Below, one piece after another: positions 35,347 through 42,949 of a DNA stretch of 64,000 nt (positions within the stretch are counted from its first letter, which is position 1; each line of letters starts with the position of its first letter). The notes under the pieces were generated by a model, which saw only the letters and a list, made by a program, of their open reading frames with translations, made no database searches and was not told the DNA's origin. Origin of the DNA: Donghicola mangrovi. Its GTDB lineage: Bacteria > Pseudomonadota > Alphaproteobacteria > Rhodobacterales > Rhodobacteraceae. Location of the stretch: the NCBI RefSeq assembly GCF_013377535.1, contig NZ_JABCJE010000002.1:558001-622000 (forward strand), in the 5' to 3' direction. The position numbers were made by a program, and so were the translations under genes.

Positions 35347-35562
35347 ATGAGCTGGATGATCTGGGGCGGTGCCGCCCTGTCGCTGCTGGGGTTGTCAGGC
35401 ATTGTCTGGTCGATCATTGCCGTCTGGAAGGCCAAGCGCGCCAACCTGACCGACGAAGAGCTGCGCGAGCGCATCAAAAAGGTCATGCCGATTAACATGG
35501 GCGCCCTGTTCGTGTCGGTGATCGGCCTGATGGCGGTCATCATGGGCATCTCGCTGAGCTGA
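35347..35562 (+). CDS. Small conserved membrane protein, two spans
   Basis: A 71-residue protein with membrane segments at about 4-26 and 49-69, joined by a charged cytosolic loop (KAKRANLTDEELRERIKK in order). GGAG sits 8-9 bases before the ATG at 35347. No named family is recognised. It ends just before a hairpin shared with the convergent DksA-type gene. Confidence 0.7.
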   Translation: MSWMIWGGAALSLLGLSGIVWSIIAVWKAKRANLTDEELRERIKKVMPINMGALFVSVIGLMAVIMGISLS

Positions 35563-35570
35563 CGCAAAAA

Positions 35571-35594
35571 GGGGCGCACCCTGTGGCGCGCCCC
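35571..35594 (-). terminator. Terminator of the DksA/TraR-type gene, possibly bidirectional
   Basis: GGGGCGC / GCGCCCC stem with a 10-base loop. Read on the minus strand it is followed by TTTTT; on the plus strand by TTGC. It lies between convergent genes. Confidence 0.75.
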
Positions 35595-35646
35595 TTGCAT
35601 TCCTCTGGTCAGGCATTTCCACCTGTCCGTTCGGTCAAACCGCCCC

Positions 35647-35850
35647 TTAGATGGGGAAGTTGTCCATTTCGGCCTCGCGGGCCTCGTCTTCCAGCTCGGC
35701 CACCATGTATTTGATGTTGGCCGATACGGTGTTGCCTTTGGCCTCGAGCTCTTGGACGAGCCCCTGAAGTTCGGGCAGAAATTCGTGACGTTCTTCGCCT
35801 GCGTTATTGATACGTGCCAGCAGGTCGGCTTTCTTCTCGTAAAGGTCCAT
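35647..35850 (-). CDS. Possible internally initiated 67-residue protein within the DksA-type gene
   Basis: In the same frame as the DksA-type protein, ATG 35850 is preceded by AGGGGAGGAAAC, a better ribosome site than that of the full gene. The product would be an acidic helical protein (MDLYEKKADLLARINN ... AEMDNFPI) without the zinc finger. Just before the ribosome site another frame has a TAG, as if two genes had been joined. Translation from here is inference. Confidence 0.4.
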   Translation of the reverse strand: MDLYEKKADLLARINNAGEERHEFLPELQGLVQELEAKGNTVSANIKYMVAELEDEAREAEMDNFPI

Positions 35851-36204
35851 GCGCGTTTCCTCCCCTAATGCGCCAGATGATGCTGCCTCGGCAGCGCAAG
35901 TGCGGCATAAGACTGCCGTTGGTACCGCTTCGAGCCGCGCGAGCGAAATCTGTTCCCCGCACGATCCACAGGTTCCATAAGTCCCCGATTCGATCCGGCC
36001 CAGTGCCGCCTTGATACGGGCGGCCTCTTGCTCACCGGTCTGGCCGAGACGTTCCAGAACCTCGTCACCTTCGCGCTCCGTGGCCAAGTCTTCCCAGTCG
36101 CGCGTAGTATGACTTTCCAGTTCACCTTCGATTGCGTCAAGTCTGGAAGACAGCTCATGCAGTCGATCCTGCAACTTGGCGCGAATTTTGTCGTAGTTGC
36201 TCAT
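35647..36204 (-). CDS. DksA/TraR C4 zinc-finger protein with C-terminal extension
   Basis: A 185-residue TraR/DksA-family protein, a secondary-channel RNA polymerase effector. It has an N-terminal coiled coil (about 5-65, with DWEDLATEREGDEV) and a C4 zinc finger with Cys79/82 (TCGSC) and Cys100/103 (LCRTC). Typical relatives end soon after the last Cys. This frame goes on for about 80 residues with a separate acidic helical part that begins at an internal ATG (35850) behind a strong ribosome site. I start at ATG 36204, 8 bases after AAAGGTG, not at the GTG at 36213. Confidence 0.85.
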   Translation of the reverse strand: MSNYDKIRAKLQDRLHELSSRLDAIEGELESHTTRDWEDLATEREGDEVLERLGQTGEQEAARIKAALGRIESGTYGTCGSCGEQISLARLEAVPTAVLCRTCAAEAASSGALGEETRMDLYEKKADLLARINNAGEERHEFLPELQGLVQELEAKGNTVSANIKYMVAELEDEAREAEMDNFPI

Positions 36205-36302
36205 TTTTCGCACCTTTCATTAGTTCCACATTGCAACATTAAGATTACAGCTTTGGGGCTCACGGTGCCTTGACCCAAATCAATGCGAAAATACTTGCAT
36301 CA

Positions 36303-36324
36303 CATATTCACTTTATTATATATG
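36303..36324. promoter_or_regulatory. Candidate operator of the sulfide operon
   Basis: An AT-rich inverted repeat CATAT ... ATATG (36303-36307 and 36320-36324) with an ATTC half-site at 36306-36309, just upstream of the persulfide dioxygenase-like gene. SqrR/BigR-type repressors bind ATTC-N8-GAAT-like palindromes; here only the first half matches well. Confidence 0.35.
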
Positions 36325-36353
36325 ATTTCTAACAACCACCCGGAGACACCCTG

Positions 36354-37217
36354 ATGAAACCCGAAGTGACCGCATTTTTCGACGAAGCCACTTTCACGAT
36401 TTCCTACGTCGTGCGCGACCCTCAGGGCAGTGCCTGCGCCGTTGTGGATAGCGTTCTGGACTTCGACTATGCCTCGGGCCGCACTGACACCCGTTCGGCG
36501 GACGCGATCATCAAATACGTTCAGGACAACAACCTGACCGTTGAATGGCTGCTCGAAAGCCACGTACACGCAGACCACCTGTCGGCCGCGCCCTATATTC
36601 AGGAACGCGTTGGCGGCAAGATCGGGATCGGCGACAATATCACCGTTGTTCAGGACACCTTTGGCAAAGTCTTCAACGAAGGCACCAAGTTCCAGCGCGA
36701 TGGCAGCCAGTTCGACAAACTGTTCAAAGAGGGCGACAGCTTCCACATCGGCCAGATGCGCGGCGACGTGCTGCACACCCCCGGCCACACCCCGGCCTGT
36801 CTGACCTATGTGATCGGCGATGCGGCCTTCGTGGGCGACACCCTGTTCATGCCCGACTTCGGCACCGCGCGTTGTGACTTCCCCGGCGGTTCGTCGGAAA
36901 CGCTGTTCAACTCGATCCAGAAGATCCTGTCCCTGCCCGACGAGACCCGCATCTTTGTGGGCCACGATTACAAGGCACCGGGCCGCGACTTCTATGCATG
37001 GGAAACCACCGTGGGCGAGCAGAAGCGCTTCAACGTCCACGTGGGCGAAGGCAAACCGATGGAAGATTTCGTCCGCATGCGCGACGAGCGCGACGCTACG
37101 CTGGCGATGCCCCGACTGATTATCCCCTCGCTTCAGGTGAACATGCGCGCGGGCCACATGCCCGAACCTGACGAGAATGGCGACGTGTTCCTCAAGGTCC
37201 CCGTCAACAAAATCTGA
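36354..37217 (+). CDS. MBL-fold persulfide dioxygenase-like protein (Blh/ETHE1 type)
   Basis: A 287-residue metallo-beta-lactamase-fold protein that probably oxidises glutathione persulfide to sulfite using O2. The single-iron ligands of the ETHE1 group are readable: His in SHVHADHLSA, HTPGHTPAC, Asp in VGDTLFMPDFGTARCDFPGG (in order) and His in FVGHDY. The CDFPGG element is characteristic of persulfide dioxygenases. CGGAGA lies before the ATG. It heads an operon with two YeeE-type proteins and a TIGR01244 phosphatase, an arrangement found in BigR-controlled sulfide detoxification operons; no BigR gene is in the window. Confidence 0.92.
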   Translation: MKPEVTAFFDEATFTISYVVRDPQGSACAVVDSVLDFDYASGRTDTRSADAIIKYVQDNNLTVEWLLESHVHADHLSAAPYIQERVGGKIGIGDNITVVQDTFGKVFNEGTKFQRDGSQFDKLFKEGDSFHIGQMRGDVLHTPGHTPACLTYVIGDAAFVGDTLFMPDFGTARCDFPGGSSETLFNSIQKILSLPDETRIFVGHDYKAPGRDFYAWETTVGEQKRFNVHVGEGKPMEDFVRMRDERDATLAMPRLIIPSLQVNMRAGHMPEPDENGDVFLKVPVNKI

Positions 37218-37272
37218 TGTGGCGGGCGGGCCCTTCCCCGCCCCCGTCTCCCTACAGGACTTAGGAAACGCA

Positions 37273-37698
37273 ATGGAACAAGACTGGATTATGGGCCTGA
37301 TCGGCGGCGTGCTGATCGGTCTTGGTGGCGCGGTCTACCTGCTTGCGAACGGCAGGATTATGGGCGCCAGCGGTATCATCGGCGGCCTCGTGGATGGCAG
37401 CGGTTGGAGCACGGCGGCAGAGCGTCTGTCGTTCCTGGCTGGCCTGTTGATCATCCCCGCGCTGATCGTACCCTTCTACAAAGAGGTGGACACCCACCTG
37501 ACCTCGAACCTCTGGGTCATCGCCGCTGCCGGTATTCTGGTAGGCGTTGGCACCCGCTTTGCGAATGGCTGCACCTCGGGTCACGGGGTCTGCGGGATTT
37601 CGCGCCTGTCCCTGCGCGGGATCGTGGCAACCGTGATGTACATTCTGGCCGGCGGTCTGACCGTTGTGCTGTTCCGCCATGTGATGGGGGTGATCTGA
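37273..37698 (+). CDS. YeeE/YedE-family transporter half (PmpA-like)
   Basis: A 141-residue membrane protein with four expected spans. It carries the conserved GTRFANGCTSGHGVCGISRLS region in order, whose Cys residues belong to the YeeE/YedE (TsuA) sulfur-transport signature. AGGAAAC precedes the ATG. Its stop overlaps the next gene's start (TGATG). The pair likely forms a thiosulfate, sulfite or persulfide channel; direction and substrate are inferred from the neighbours. Confidence 0.9.
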   Translation: MEQDWIMGLIGGVLIGLGGAVYLLANGRIMGASGIIGGLVDGSGWSTAAERLSFLAGLLIIPALIVPFYKEVDTHLTSNLWVIAAAGILVGVGTRFANGCTSGHGVCGISRLSLRGIVATVMYILAGGLTVVLFRHVMGVI

Positions 37699-38129
37699 TG
37701 CGCAATCTTTTTGCTTTGCTGGCCGGTAGCCTGTTTGGCGCGGGCCTGACCGTCTCGGGCATGGTGGACACCGCCAAGGTGCAGGGCTGGCTTGACGTTT
37801 TCGGCAACTGGGACCCGACGCTGGCCTTCGTGATGGGCGGTGCGATCATCCCGATGTTCGTGGCATGGCAGCTGACCCGTGGCCGTAAACCCCTTGTGGG
37901 CGGCGAATTCCCCCCGAAACCCGAAGCGCGCCTTGGCCGCAATCTGGTTCTGGGATCTGTGCTGTTTGGCGCAGGTTGGGGTCTGGCCGGTCTGTGCCCG
38001 GGCCCGTCGATTGCCTCGCTGACCTTTAACGGGATCGGTGGTCTGGTGTTCGTTGGCTCGATGGCCCTTGGCATGTTTGCTGCGCCCGCCCTGCGGACGA
38101 CACTGGACCGGGCGGTTCCGGCAGAGTAA
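37698..38129 (+). CDS. YeeE/YedE-family transporter half (DUF6691, PmpB-like)
   Basis: A 143-residue partner of the preceding gene, four expected spans, with the family motif GAGWGLAGLCPGPS containing the conserved Cys. The one-base overlap with the upstream stop implies coupled synthesis in equal amounts. Confidence 0.9.
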   Translation: MRNLFALLAGSLFGAGLTVSGMVDTAKVQGWLDVFGNWDPTLAFVMGGAIIPMFVAWQLTRGRKPLVGGEFPPKPEARLGRNLVLGSVLFGAGWGLAGLCPGPSIASLTFNGIGGLVFVGSMALGMFAAPALRTTLDRAVPAE

Positions 38130-38138
38130 GTGAATCGG

Positions 38139-38564
38139 ATGGATATCCGCGAAATCACACCCACCTACTCTGTCACGCCCCAGATCACCCCTGACGACAT
38201 CCCCGCGATCGTGGATGCCGGCTACAAGGTTCTGATCTGCAACCGGCCTGACGCCGAGAACCCGCCCCAGCTTTGGGCCGAGGAAATCGGCAAGGCGGCA
38301 GCTGCGGCCGGACTGGAATTCCATGTCCATCCGGTCACCCACAGCACCATGACCCCCGAGGTCATTGCCCGCCACCGCGAAACGCTCGCGGCCGCAAACG
38401 GCCCCGTGCTGGCTTATTGTGCGTCCGGCACCCGTTGTTCGGTGCTCTGGAGCTTTGCCATGGCCAAGGAAATGTCCGCTGACGACATTCTGGCCGCCAC
38501 CCAAGCGGCAGGTTACGCACTGGGCCAGCTGCGCCCGCAACTGGACATTCTGGCAAACAGCTGA
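38139..38564 (+). CDS. TIGR01244-family phosphatase (DSP-like, sulfide operon)
   Basis: A 141-residue protein of the dual-specificity phosphatase-like TIGR01244 family, often fused or linked to the Blh MBL protein. The catalytic loop is YCASGTRCS, a C-x5-R signature at about residues 91-99. I favour ATG 38139; a GTG at 38130 is possible. As the last gene of the sulfide operon, it may act on persulfidated or phosphorylated targets; the reaction is not known. Confidence 0.87.
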   Translation: MDIREITPTYSVTPQITPDDIPAIVDAGYKVLICNRPDAENPPQLWAEEIGKAAAAAGLEFHVHPVTHSTMTPEVIARHRETLAAANGPVLAYCASGTRCSVLWSFAMAKEMSADDILAATQAAGYALGQLRPQLDILANS

Positions 38565-38585
38565 TCGTTCAGGCTTTTACGACAT

Positions 38586-39497
38586 TCAGACGGGGGCGAT
38601 TGGAAAATCGTCCCCGTTGTCGTTTTCGGGGACCAGCGCGGGCATCATCGGCATATCCAGCTCTGCCTCTGGCGCGGGTTCTGCGGCAGGCAGCCGAACC
38701 GCCCGATGCGCCCCCAGCCGCCCCACGCGGGCGCGGCCAATGCAGTCCCCGCCACGCACGCGCAACTCGGCGCTTTCCAGCGCCTCGACCGGAAAGGTCA
38801 GAACCGTCCCCTCGGTCCACTCGCTGACCTCGGCCAAGGTCAGGTGCAGCGCGTCCAGCATCACCTCGACCCGCACGGTTGATCCGGTGACGTTCTCGGC
38901 CATGCTGGCCCGCCATTTCGCCTCGACCTCTGGATCGCGCTCCGGCTCCTCAGGGACAGGTACAGGGACCAGCACCCGCAGATGCCCTGCCCGTTCGTCA
39001 GACAAAGTCACCTTGGCGCAATAAGCATCCAGCATCCCCTCGGGCATCACCCGCGCAAAATGACTGGGGGCGAGCAAGGCCCCGAACCGCATCGGCTGCC
39101 CATCCTCCCACGCGGCCATCCGTTGCAGCAGCGCCCGCACCACAGGTTCGATCACAGCAGCATCGGTCGCCGTAGGCATCCGCGCCGCTACCGGCCCGCG
39201 GGACAACATGCCAAAGGTCAACAGCTCGATCATCCCCGCCGCCAGATCGGCGGGCATCAACAGTGCGCCGGTCCCGCCATCGGGCGCGTCCAGCAGCAGC
39301 ACCATCGCGCCTTCGGACAGTTCTCGCACCGCTTCGCGCGCGGTGATCTGGGTGCGGGGCGTTTCCTCGACCACAACCGGATGGTTCAAGGCGTCGCCCA
39401 ACGCCACCTCGCAGGCACGGGCAAACCGGTCGCTGGGTTCGACGGGTTTCGGGCCGGTTCGGACCATTCGTTCCAAGGCAGTATCGGGCATAACCAT
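38586..39497 (-). CDS. FliM/FliN (SpoA domain) protein, solo
   Basis: A 303-residue protein whose C-terminal part (about 205-275) is a SpoA/FliN domain: VMLDALHLTLAEVSEWTEGT in order, then ELRVRGGDCIGRARVGRLG. The N-terminal two-thirds resembles the middle domain of FliM-like roseobacter proteins. A flagellar motor switch role is expected, but no other flagellar genes are in view. It lies 59 bases downstream of the symporter-kinase gene on the same strand and could be co-transcribed. Confidence 0.75.
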   Translation of the reverse strand: MVMPDTALERMVRTGPKPVEPSDRFARACEVALGDALNHPVVVEETPRTQITAREAVRELSEGAMVLLLDAPDGGTGALLMPADLAAGMIELLTFGMLSRGPVAARMPTATDAAVIEPVVRALLQRMAAWEDGQPMRFGALLAPSHFARVMPEGMLDAYCAKVTLSDERAGHLRVLVPVPVPEEPERDPEVEAKWRASMAENVTGSTVRVEVMLDALHLTLAEVSEWTEGTVLTFPVEALESAELRVRGGDCIGRARVGRLGAHRAVRLPAAEPAPEAELDMPMMPALVPENDNGDDFPIAPV

Positions 39498-39555
39498 TCG
39501 CGCGTATCAGGACTGGGGCAAGGTCGACCCTACCCCCATCATGATTACCAAGGGG

Positions 39556-42240
39556 TTACGATCCCCGGTTTTGCCGCACCACCGTCATGGGCAGCAGCAC
39601 GCGAAACGCAGCGCCCCCCTGACCGGGCAAATAGGACACCGTGCCCCCGAGGCGGTGCACAATCTCTCGGCAAATGGCCAGCCCGAGGCCCGCGCCCCCA
39701 GCCGCCTGATCGCTGCCAACCCTAGAGAATTTCTCGAAAATCACGTCTTGCGAGGCGGTCGGAATACCCCCACCGTTATCGACAAAGTCGATCGCCAGAT
39801 TGTCCCCCAGATCGCGCACGGCGATCTCGAGTCGGGGGCGTTTGGCATCGCAATATTTCAACGCATTCGAAATCAGGTTGATGAAAACCTGAGCAAGCCG
39901 GTCCAGATCAGTGTACAGCACCAGATCCTCGCGCACGCGGGACCGCACGACGCGCAAACGGCTGTTCTCGATCCCGGCGGCGGCCTCGGCCTGATCCAGC
40001 ACGTCACCCAAGCGGCCGATGCGCTCGTTCAGGCTGACTTGGCCGTTCTCGAGCACGCTCAGGTCCAGAAGGTCATCGAGCAGTCGGGTCAGACGGATCG
40101 CCTCATCATGGATAATGCCCGCGTATTTGGCCAGCGCGGCCTCGTCCAATCCACCATCCCGCAGGATTTCCGAGAACGCGCGGATCGAAGTCATGGGCGT
40201 GCGTAATTCGTGGCTGATCTGGGACAGGAAGGCGTCCTTTTGCACCGACATTTGGGTCAGCTTTTCGTTCGCGGCGCGCAGCTGGCGGGCGGTGCGGGTC
40301 AGTTCCGCCGATTTCGCCTCGAGCTGGTTCGAGTACTCCATGATCTGCGCGGTCTCGTCGGCCACGGCCATCAGGTCCTCGACCGTGACAGACGCACGGC
40401 CCAGTATCTGCCCGATCATCGCGTGGGCCGTTGCGGCACCCACAGAGCCTGCCATCTCGCGCTCCAGCCGCTGCAGGAATTCGGGCGTGGTTTCGGGCAG
40501 ATAGCCGGTGATCCCTTGGCTGGCCGCTTCGGAGCGGAACAGCGACTGGGCCTCGGACGGGCCAAGGATTCGCTGCGCCATGACCAGCAGATCCTCTGCC
40601 TCGGCCATGCCACGAGACCAGCTGCCAGGCCGTGTGGAATGATCAAAGACGTTGACGAACTGCGCCCCTTGCAACCGCTCCAGCGGGGTCGGGAAGCTGA
40701 CCAAAGAGCCCACAAAGAACGCCAGCGCGTTCAGGGACATGCTCCAGATGATGGAATGGACCAGCGGATCGCCCTGCGAAATCCCGAACAGCGCCTGCGG
40801 ACGCAACCAGCCGATCCCCATGGGGCCGTTGCGCAAAAACTCATCAGAAAGAAAGACTTCGGGGCCAAAGCTGGGCATAAACAGCGTATAGGCCCACGCC
40901 ACAAACCCCACGACCATTCCGCACAGGGCCCCGATCCGCGTGGCCCCGCGCCAGAAGATGCCCCCCAAGAGCGCGGGCAAGGTCTGCGCGACCCCAGCGA
41001 AACTGATCAAGCCGATGGAGGCCAACGCCTCGCCCCCGCCGGTGGTGTGGTGATAGAGGTACCCCAGCGTCAGCACCCCCATGATCGACAGGCGGCGCGA
41101 CAGCAGCACCACATGGCGCACATCGCCGGCGACAATGGCGGTGGAGCCTTGGGCAGACAGCCAGATCGGCATCACTATGTGGTTCGACACCATGGTGGAC
41201 AGCGCAATCGCCGCCACGATCACCATCGAGGTGGCTGACGAAAATCCGCCAAGGAAACTGAGCATCGCAAGGGTGTTCTGCCCCTCGGATAGCGGCAAGG
41301 TCAGCACGAACAGGTCAGGGTTCGCGCCCTCTGGCATATGCTCCAGCCCGATCACGGCGATGGGCACGACGAACAGGCTCATCAGCATCAGATAGGCCGG
41401 AAAGGCCCAACTGGCGGTGGCCAGATGGCGTTCATCCTCGTTCTCGACCACGAGCACCTGAAACATACGGGGCAAGGTCAGCACAGCAGAGGCCGACAGG
41501 AACATCAGACCCATCCAACGGCCGCCAGACACATCCCAGCGGGCAATATCCGACTGGGAAATCCGTTCCAGCGTGGGGCCGACGCCCCCGCCGATGCCCC
41601 AGATTACAAACAGGCCCACAGCGACCAGCGCGACCAGTTTGACCACAGCCTCGACCGCGATGGCCATGACCACACCGTCGTGGCGTTCGTTGGCGTCCAG
41701 ATTGCGGGTGCCGAACAGCACGGTGAACAGCGCCAGACCAGCTGCCAGCCACAGGGTCGTCGCCGACGGCCCGCCCGAGGTCTTGGCCACATCGCCCGCG
41801 AACGCCTCTAGAGCCAAGGTCACAGACTGAAGCTGCAGCGCGATATAGGGCGTGGTGCCGACCACAGCGATCACCGTCACGACCACGGCCAGACTGTTGG
41901 ATTTCCCGAAGCGCGACGAAATCAGGTCCGCGATCGAGGTCACGCGCTGGCTGCGCCCGATGCGCACCAGTTTGCGCAGGGTCCACCACCAGCCGATCAT
42001 CACGATCGAGGGCCCCAGATAGATGGTCAGAAACTCCACCCCCGAGCGCGCCGCATAACCCACCGCCCCATAGAACGTCCACGCGGTACAATAGATCGAC
42101 AATGACAGGGTGTAGATCAGCGGGCTCTGTAGCCACTTGGCCCGCCCCCGCGCCGCCGACCGGTCCGCAAAGAACGCAACAGTGAAAAGGAACAGCACAT
42201 AGGCCAGCGATACCGTGACCAGAACATTCAGAATCCCCAT
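39556..42240 (-). CDS. Sodium:solute symporter-histidine kinase hybrid
   Basis: An 894-residue membrane sensor of the CbrA/CrbS type. An SSS symporter-like domain of about thirteen spans (1-490) is followed by a linker, a dimerisation helix with the phospho-acceptor His in SHELRTPMTS (about 670) and an ATPase domain with N box NLISNALKY, G1 DNGGGIP and G2 GGAGLGLAI. CrbS senses acetate and CbrA senses histidine in known cases, so a transported small acid is the likely cue. The ATG overlaps the preceding stop (TGATG). The gene order receiver, small membrane protein, kinase marks one operon. Confidence 0.93.
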   Translation of the reverse strand: MGILNVLVTVSLAYVLFLFTVAFFADRSAARGRAKWLQSPLIYTLSLSIYCTAWTFYGAVGYAARSGVEFLTIYLGPSIVMIGWWWTLRKLVRIGRSQRVTSIADLISSRFGKSNSLAVVVTVIAVVGTTPYIALQLQSVTLALEAFAGDVAKTSGGPSATTLWLAAGLALFTVLFGTRNLDANERHDGVVMAIAVEAVVKLVALVAVGLFVIWGIGGGVGPTLERISQSDIARWDVSGGRWMGLMFLSASAVLTLPRMFQVLVVENEDERHLATASWAFPAYLMLMSLFVVPIAVIGLEHMPEGANPDLFVLTLPLSEGQNTLAMLSFLGGFSSATSMVIVAAIALSTMVSNHIVMPIWLSAQGSTAIVAGDVRHVVLLSRRLSIMGVLTLGYLYHHTTGGGEALASIGLISFAGVAQTLPALLGGIFWRGATRIGALCGMVVGFVAWAYTLFMPSFGPEVFLSDEFLRNGPMGIGWLRPQALFGISQGDPLVHSIIWSMSLNALAFFVGSLVSFPTPLERLQGAQFVNVFDHSTRPGSWSRGMAEAEDLLVMAQRILGPSEAQSLFRSEAASQGITGYLPETTPEFLQRLEREMAGSVGAATAHAMIGQILGRASVTVEDLMAVADETAQIMEYSNQLEAKSAELTRTARQLRAANEKLTQMSVQKDAFLSQISHELRTPMTSIRAFSEILRDGGLDEAALAKYAGIIHDEAIRLTRLLDDLLDLSVLENGQVSLNERIGRLGDVLDQAEAAAGIENSRLRVVRSRVREDLVLYTDLDRLAQVFINLISNALKYCDAKRPRLEIAVRDLGDNLAIDFVDNGGGIPTASQDVIFEKFSRVGSDQAAGGAGLGLAICREIVHRLGGTVSYLPGQGGAAFRVLLPMTVVRQNRGS

Positions 42241-42503
42241 CAGGGGCGCTCCTGCCAGTTATCGCGGGGCATTTTGCGCAGCTTGTGGGACAAAAAGGCC
42301 GTCACAGCGATCAGCCCCGCCCAAGCGCCAAAGATATAGATCAGCGCACTGGCGGTCGGCACCTCCTGCCCTGCGCCCCACATCAAGGGGATCAGAAACA
42401 AGAAAGCCGCAAGCACAGGCGCAAAACGCGCCGCATCCATGATACGGCGCATCCTATAGCGTTGCCGCTCTAGAAAGAGCGGATTTTCGGGTTTGCGTCC
42501 CAT
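42240..42503 (-). CDS. Small membrane protein between receiver and symporter-kinase
   Basis: An 87-residue protein with two membrane segments (about 28-45 and 53-72) and a basic N-terminus (GRKPENPLFLERQRYRMRR in order). Both ends overlap neighbours by one base (TAATG and TGATG), so it is translated with them. By analogy with DUF4212 beside SSS symporters, it may be an accessory subunit of the symporter-kinase; that is inference. Confidence 0.75.
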   Translation of the reverse strand: MGRKPENPLFLERQRYRMRRIMDAARFAPVLAAFLFLIPLMWGAGQEVPTASALIYIFGAWAGLIAVTAFLSHKLRKMPRDNWQERP

Positions 42504-42886
42504 TAGCCTTGGGCTTGTACGCCCGCGGCCAAGGCCCTGACGCTCTCGAGCACTTCGGCATTCGAGAATGGCTTGGTCATGAACCGCGACGCCCCAAGGG
42601 CCTGAGCCGTCTCGCGGTCCTTGGTCTGGCCGCGCGCGGTCAGCATCAGGACCGGCAGACCGGCTGTGGGCGCGTTGGCCCGCAATTCCTTCAGGATATC
42701 GAAACCGCTGCGTCCCGGCAGCATCACATCCAGTATCACCAGATCGGGCTGGCGGCGGTTGACCTTGTCAACGGCATCGGTGCCGTTGGCGTGGGTATCC
42801 ACCTCCCATCCGTCCCGGGACAGAATAAAACTGATCGCCTCGATGATGTTTGGCTCATCTTCGATCAGAAGAACTCGCTTCCCCAT
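42503..42886 (-). CDS. Single-domain response regulator
   Basis: A 127-residue receiver-only protein: acidic pocket IEDEPN, phospho-acceptor Asp53 in VILDVMLPG, Thr in MLTARG and Lys in MTKPFS. No DNA-binding output domain follows, unlike the LuxR-type CrbR or NtrC-type CbrB partners of related kinases. The start at 42886, just after GGGAGGGGGTG, gives the compact form. Signal output must go through another protein or a phosphorelay. Confidence 0.92.
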   Translation of the reverse strand: MGKRVLLIEDEPNIIEAISFILSRDGWEVDTHANGTDAVDKVNRRQPDLVILDVMLPGRSGFDILKELRANAPTAGLPVLMLTARGQTKDRETAQALGASRFMTKPFSNAEVLESVRALAAGVQAQG

Positions 42887-42949
42887 GGCATCACCCCCTC
42901 CCCTGGATAACACGCATCACAGGAGTATCGCGCATTGCGCAATTAAATG

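Noticed and set aside
38130-38138. GTG start for the TIGR01244 phosphatase
   Set aside because: Neither start has a strong ribosome site; the ATG at 38139 is the simpler choice, so this remains a minor uncertainty.
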